A DNA stretch of 49,203 bases, taken from NCBI RefSeq assembly GCF_000003815.2, contig NC_049979.1, forward strand, positions 29,884,993 to 29,934,195, read 5' to 3'. Each line of letters begins with the position of its first letter. Position 1 is the stretch's first letter. The position numbers were made by a program, and so were the translations under genes. The DNA comes from Branchiostoma floridae. Its lineage: Eukaryota; Chordata; Leptocardii; Amphioxiformes; Branchiostomatidae. The notes below the pieces were generated by a model, which was not told the origin of the DNA, made no database searches, and was given only the letters and a program-made list of their open reading frames with translations. Positions 46,100 to 49,203 of the stretch are shown piece after piece.

Positions 46100-46396
46100 N
46101 NNNNNNNNNNNNNNNNNNNNNNNNNNNNNNNNNNNNNNNNNNNNNNNNNNNNNNNNNNNNNNNNNNNNNNNNNNNNNNNNNNNNNNNNNNNNNNNNNNNN
46201 NNNNNNNNNNNNNNNNNNNNNNNNNNNNNNNNNNNNNNNNNNNNNNNNNNNNNNNNNNNNNNNNNNNNNNNNNNNNNNNNNNNNNNNNNNNNNNNNNNNN
46301 NNNNNNNNNNNNNNNNNNNNNNNNNNNNNNNNNNNNNNNNNNNNNNNNNNNNNNNNNNNNNNNNNNNNNNNNNNNNNNNNNNNNNNNNNNNNNNNN
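46100..46396. other. Assembly gap, 297 N
   Basis: The mirror arm has exactly 297 bases (35872-36168). Confidence 0.95.
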
Positions 46397-46540
46397 ACAA
46401 GAAAATGGTCTTCGAATGATCTCTTTCTTTTTTTCTTATTCATTCTTATTTCTTCTTGAAATTTCTTCATGCAAGCACACGTGTCCAGGAATTAAGTAAA
46501 CTGTTACTAACCAAGACAAAACAAGACAAATATTTTTCGT

Positions 46541-46858
46541 AGTGATGTAGCATAAGCCATTCAGGCGCTATACGGCATTGAAGCTGGTACAGGCATCAAA
46601 AACCTCCTTCCCGGTCTGAATTGCGTTGGTGCAAAATGTGGTCCTTATGATCTTTTGCATAAACTATGATAATGAGCTAGAAGTGTTCTCACCTAATCAT
46701 GTCAGTCTGTACCACATAGATTTATGAAACTATACATATATACACATCACCAAAAGATTCACACAAAAAAACTGTATTTGTACGAAACGTTTTGGGGTCA
46801 GTTTTGACCCCATACGGTAATCTACGTCACAAAAAAGCTACGGTGGTTTGAGGGTTAA
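46541..46858 (-). mobile_element. Family B TTAA element, truncated (palindrome 2 right arm)
   Basis: Mirror of 35340-35730 without the gap. It ends GGTGGTTTGAGGGTTAA, where forward minisatellite begins. Confidence 0.82.
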
Positions 46859-49203
46859 AAGCAATTTCTGTAAGAAAAACAGTCCGATATTTGGATTAAA
46901 TCCTCATTTTTCTCGGAACCTGTCTGTTTGTAATAGTCATGTCTGTAAGATGTAACGTGCAATGTTTGGAGAAACTCCTCTGTTTTCACTAAGAACCTGT
47001 GTGTTTGTCAAAGCCGTGTCTGTAACATGTTAATTGTAGGGTTTGGAGAAAATCCTCCGTTTTTTTTCTTTCAGAATGGAGAAAATTCTACGTTTTTTTT
47101 TTCTTTCAGAACCTGGGTTTTTGTAATAGCCGTGTCTGTAAGATGTGAAGTGCAAGGTTTAGATAAAATCATCCGTTTTTTTTCTTTCGGAACCTGTGTG
47201 TCTGTAATAGTTGTGACTGTAAGATAGAAAATGTAAGGTTTGGAGAAAATCCTCCGTTTTTTTCTCGAAACCTAGGGCCTGTGTGTGAAATAACCGTGAT
47301 TGTAAGATTAAATGAGTAATGCTTGAAAAACAAATTCTCTGTTTTTCTCTCAGTACCGAACCTGTATATTTGTAATACTAAATTTGTAGCTAAAAGATAT
47401 AAAGTGTAGGGTTTGGAAAAAAAATTTTTTTTCCTAAATCTGTGTATTGGAAATAGCGTGTCTGCAATATGTAAACTGAAATATGCTTTTCTCGGAACCT
47501 GTATGTTTGTTATAGCTGTGTCTGTTAGATTTAAAGTGGTACGGTTGGAGTATATCCCTTTTTTTCCTGAAAATCCTCTTTTTTTATCGGATTATGTGTG
47601 TTTGTAAAGTCCATGTCTTTTTTATGATTTCTGTAAGAAAAAAAAATTGTAAGGTTTGAAGAAAATTCTCCTTTTTTAACGTAACCTGTGTGAAGGTAAA
47701 AGCCGTGTCTGTGAGAAGTAAAGTGCGTGATTTGGAGAAAATCATTTTTTCTCTCTCGGAACCTGTGTGTTGGTAAGAGCCATGTCAGTACGATGTTAAG
47801 AGTAAGGTTTGAGGAAAGTCGCCTCTTTTTTTCAGGGAACCTGTGTGTTTATAATAGCATTTCGGTAAAATGTAAAGTGTAAGGTTTGGAGATAAGCTCT
47901 TTTTATCGGAACCTGTGCGTTTGTAATAGCCGTGTCTGTAAGAGACGAAGTTTAGTGTTTGAAGAAAATCCTCTGGTTTTTCTGAACCTGTGTGTTTGTA
48001 AAAGCCATGTCTGTAAGAGATGAAGTTTGAGGTTTGGGGAAATCCTCTGTTTTCACTCAGAACCTGTGTGTTTGTAAAAGTGTCTGTAAGATGTAAAAAG
48101 TGCAAGGTTTGGAGAAAATCGAGAAAATCCTGTTTTTTTTTCCTCTAGGAACCTGTGTATTTGTAAAAACAGTGTTTGTAAGATGAAATGTGTAATGTAA
48201 AATACATTTCTTCATTCTTTGGGAAACCTGTATGTTTATAAAACGGTTTTTGTAAGATATAAAGTGTAAGGTTTGGAAACATGCTCTGTTTTTCTCTAAG
48301 TATGGAACCTTTGTATTAGTAATAGCCGTGTTTGTAAGATGTTATGTGCAGGGTTTGGAGAAAATTTTCTTTTTGTTCTCCGAGCTTTTGTGTTTGTAGT
48401 AGCCGTGTCTGTAAAGTGTCAATTACAAGGTTTGGATAAATCCTTTTTCTTTGAGACTGTTGATTTGTAATAGCCGTGTCTCTGAAATGAAAAGTGTAGC
48501 GTTTAGAGAAAATTGTTTTTTTTTTTCTTTAACCTTAGCTTGTACACTGCCAATAACGCTTTTTTGTATTGCTTCCTCACAGAAAATGTATCTTACAGGA
48601 AGAAAATTATTCTCTCCCCTAGAAATCTTTAAAAGACTCTTTAAAACGTTTATGAGGTGATTTGAGATTTGTTTTCTTGTATTTCGAAAAATGCTTCCAT
48701 TTTTTATCTTGTATTGCTTCCTCACAGGAAAGTTATCTTTAAGGAAGAAATAAAACCTTGTATTACTTAAGAGTTGATTCTGGTTATAAAAAATAATTTA
48801 CACTATTCTTTTATCTTGCATTATAAAAAAAAAAAATTTTCCTAAATAAGTCTCTAGATTTGTTATTCCTGCAAGAACATTTTTCTTCCTCTAAGCAAAA
48901 TAAAAAGGAAAAAAATCATTTTGGGCAGTGTAAAAGCCGTGTCTGTAAGCTGTTAAGTGCAAGGTTTGGAGAAAATCCTCCGTTTTTTTCTCTCACAACC
49001 TGTGTGTTTGGAACAGCTGGAAAAAAGGTAATGTTTTAAAAAGAATCTTCCTTTTGTTGGAACCGGTAAGTTTGTAAAAACCGTGTCTGTAGGATGTTAA
49101 GTGTAAGGTTTTCCTCCGCTTTTCTCAGAACCTGTGTGTTTGTGAAAGCCGTGTCTATAAGATTAAACTGCAATGTTTGGATTGAATTATCCGTTTTTCT
49201 CGG
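46859..49203 (+). repeat. 78-bp minisatellite array, forward, to window end
   Basis: Mirror of 33208-35339. About 25 units, split by a complete MITE at 48545-48930. Confidence 0.92.
48545..48930. mobile_element. TA-flanked MITE in a minisatellite unit (complete copy)
   Basis: 386 bp with ends CACTGCCAATAACGC and TTTTGGGCAGTG, and TA at 48543-48544 and 48931-48932. It interrupts the same position of the repeat unit as the copy at 24509, and the flanking units also match, so the two loci are segmental duplicates. Confidence 0.85.

Larger units (their letters stand above)
43622..46540. repeat. CAAGAA/TTCTTG-rich repeat segment (right arm)
   Basis: Mirror of the left-arm segment, broken by N gaps at 44132-44385 and 46100-46396 and by an extra 263-bp copy. 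No gene seen. Confidence 0.6.
43004..49203. repeat. Palindrome 2, right arm
   Basis: This is the reverse complement of 33208-38753, continuing past the window end. It is longer because it holds an extra copy of 263 bp around the 254-N gap (43869-44648) and a complete TA-flanked MITE where the left arm has a deleted one. Confidence 0.93.

Overview
The window looks like a repeat-dense accessory stretch of an invertebrate deuterostome genome, most likely amphioxus (Branchiostoma). This is an inference. It rests on an intron-containing type II membrane C-type lectin gene, an L1/Tx1-like LINE, a tRNA-headed SINE and many TTAA-flanked non-autonomous transposons. No search was possible, so the species is not proven. 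Thirteen runs of N break the sequence.

The fabric of the window is a degenerate tandem repeat of about 78 bp that fills roughly a third of it, in blocks between 32 and 49203. Its landmarks are AACCTGTGTGTTTGTAA and GCCGTGTCTGTAAGATG followed by a T-run. It reads forward at about 9.76-11.8, 13.3-15.3, 17.7-26.1, 30.4-31.8 and 46.9-49.2 kb, and reverse at 0-2, 3.6-3.8 and 33.1-35.3 kb. Transposons have split this array repeatedly. Three related families (A, B and C) have TTAA target duplications and CCCT-starting ends, the hallmark of piggyBac-type elements. Two MITE families with TA duplications, a SINE (25107-25615) and a 4.3-kb LINE copy (26147-30434) are also inserted. Several insertions are nested, and in several cases the empty site can be read from another copy in the same window.

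Two large inverted duplications organise the region. The first has arms at 1-3756 and about 11616-15377, around a 7.9-kb spacer. The second has arms at about 33208-38753 and 43004-49203, around a 4.2-kb spacer. Each runs off one edge of the window.

The only convincing host gene is in the spacer of the first palindrome, on the minus strand at 7565-9611. Four exons join with matching phases to give a 353-residue protein: cytoplasmic tail, one transmembrane helix, a short heptad-like neck and a six-cysteine C-type lectin domain. A direct duplicate of its first exon (4661-4991) carries a nonsense codon.

The segment 39069-42781 and the flanks of the lectin gene hold no gene I can support. The most interesting signal is that the TTAA elements repeatedly carry perfect RFX-type palindromes (GTTGCCATGGCAAC), CRE octamers (TGACGTCA) and YY1-like AAGATGGCSGC motifs, so they could act as mobile regulatory cassettes.
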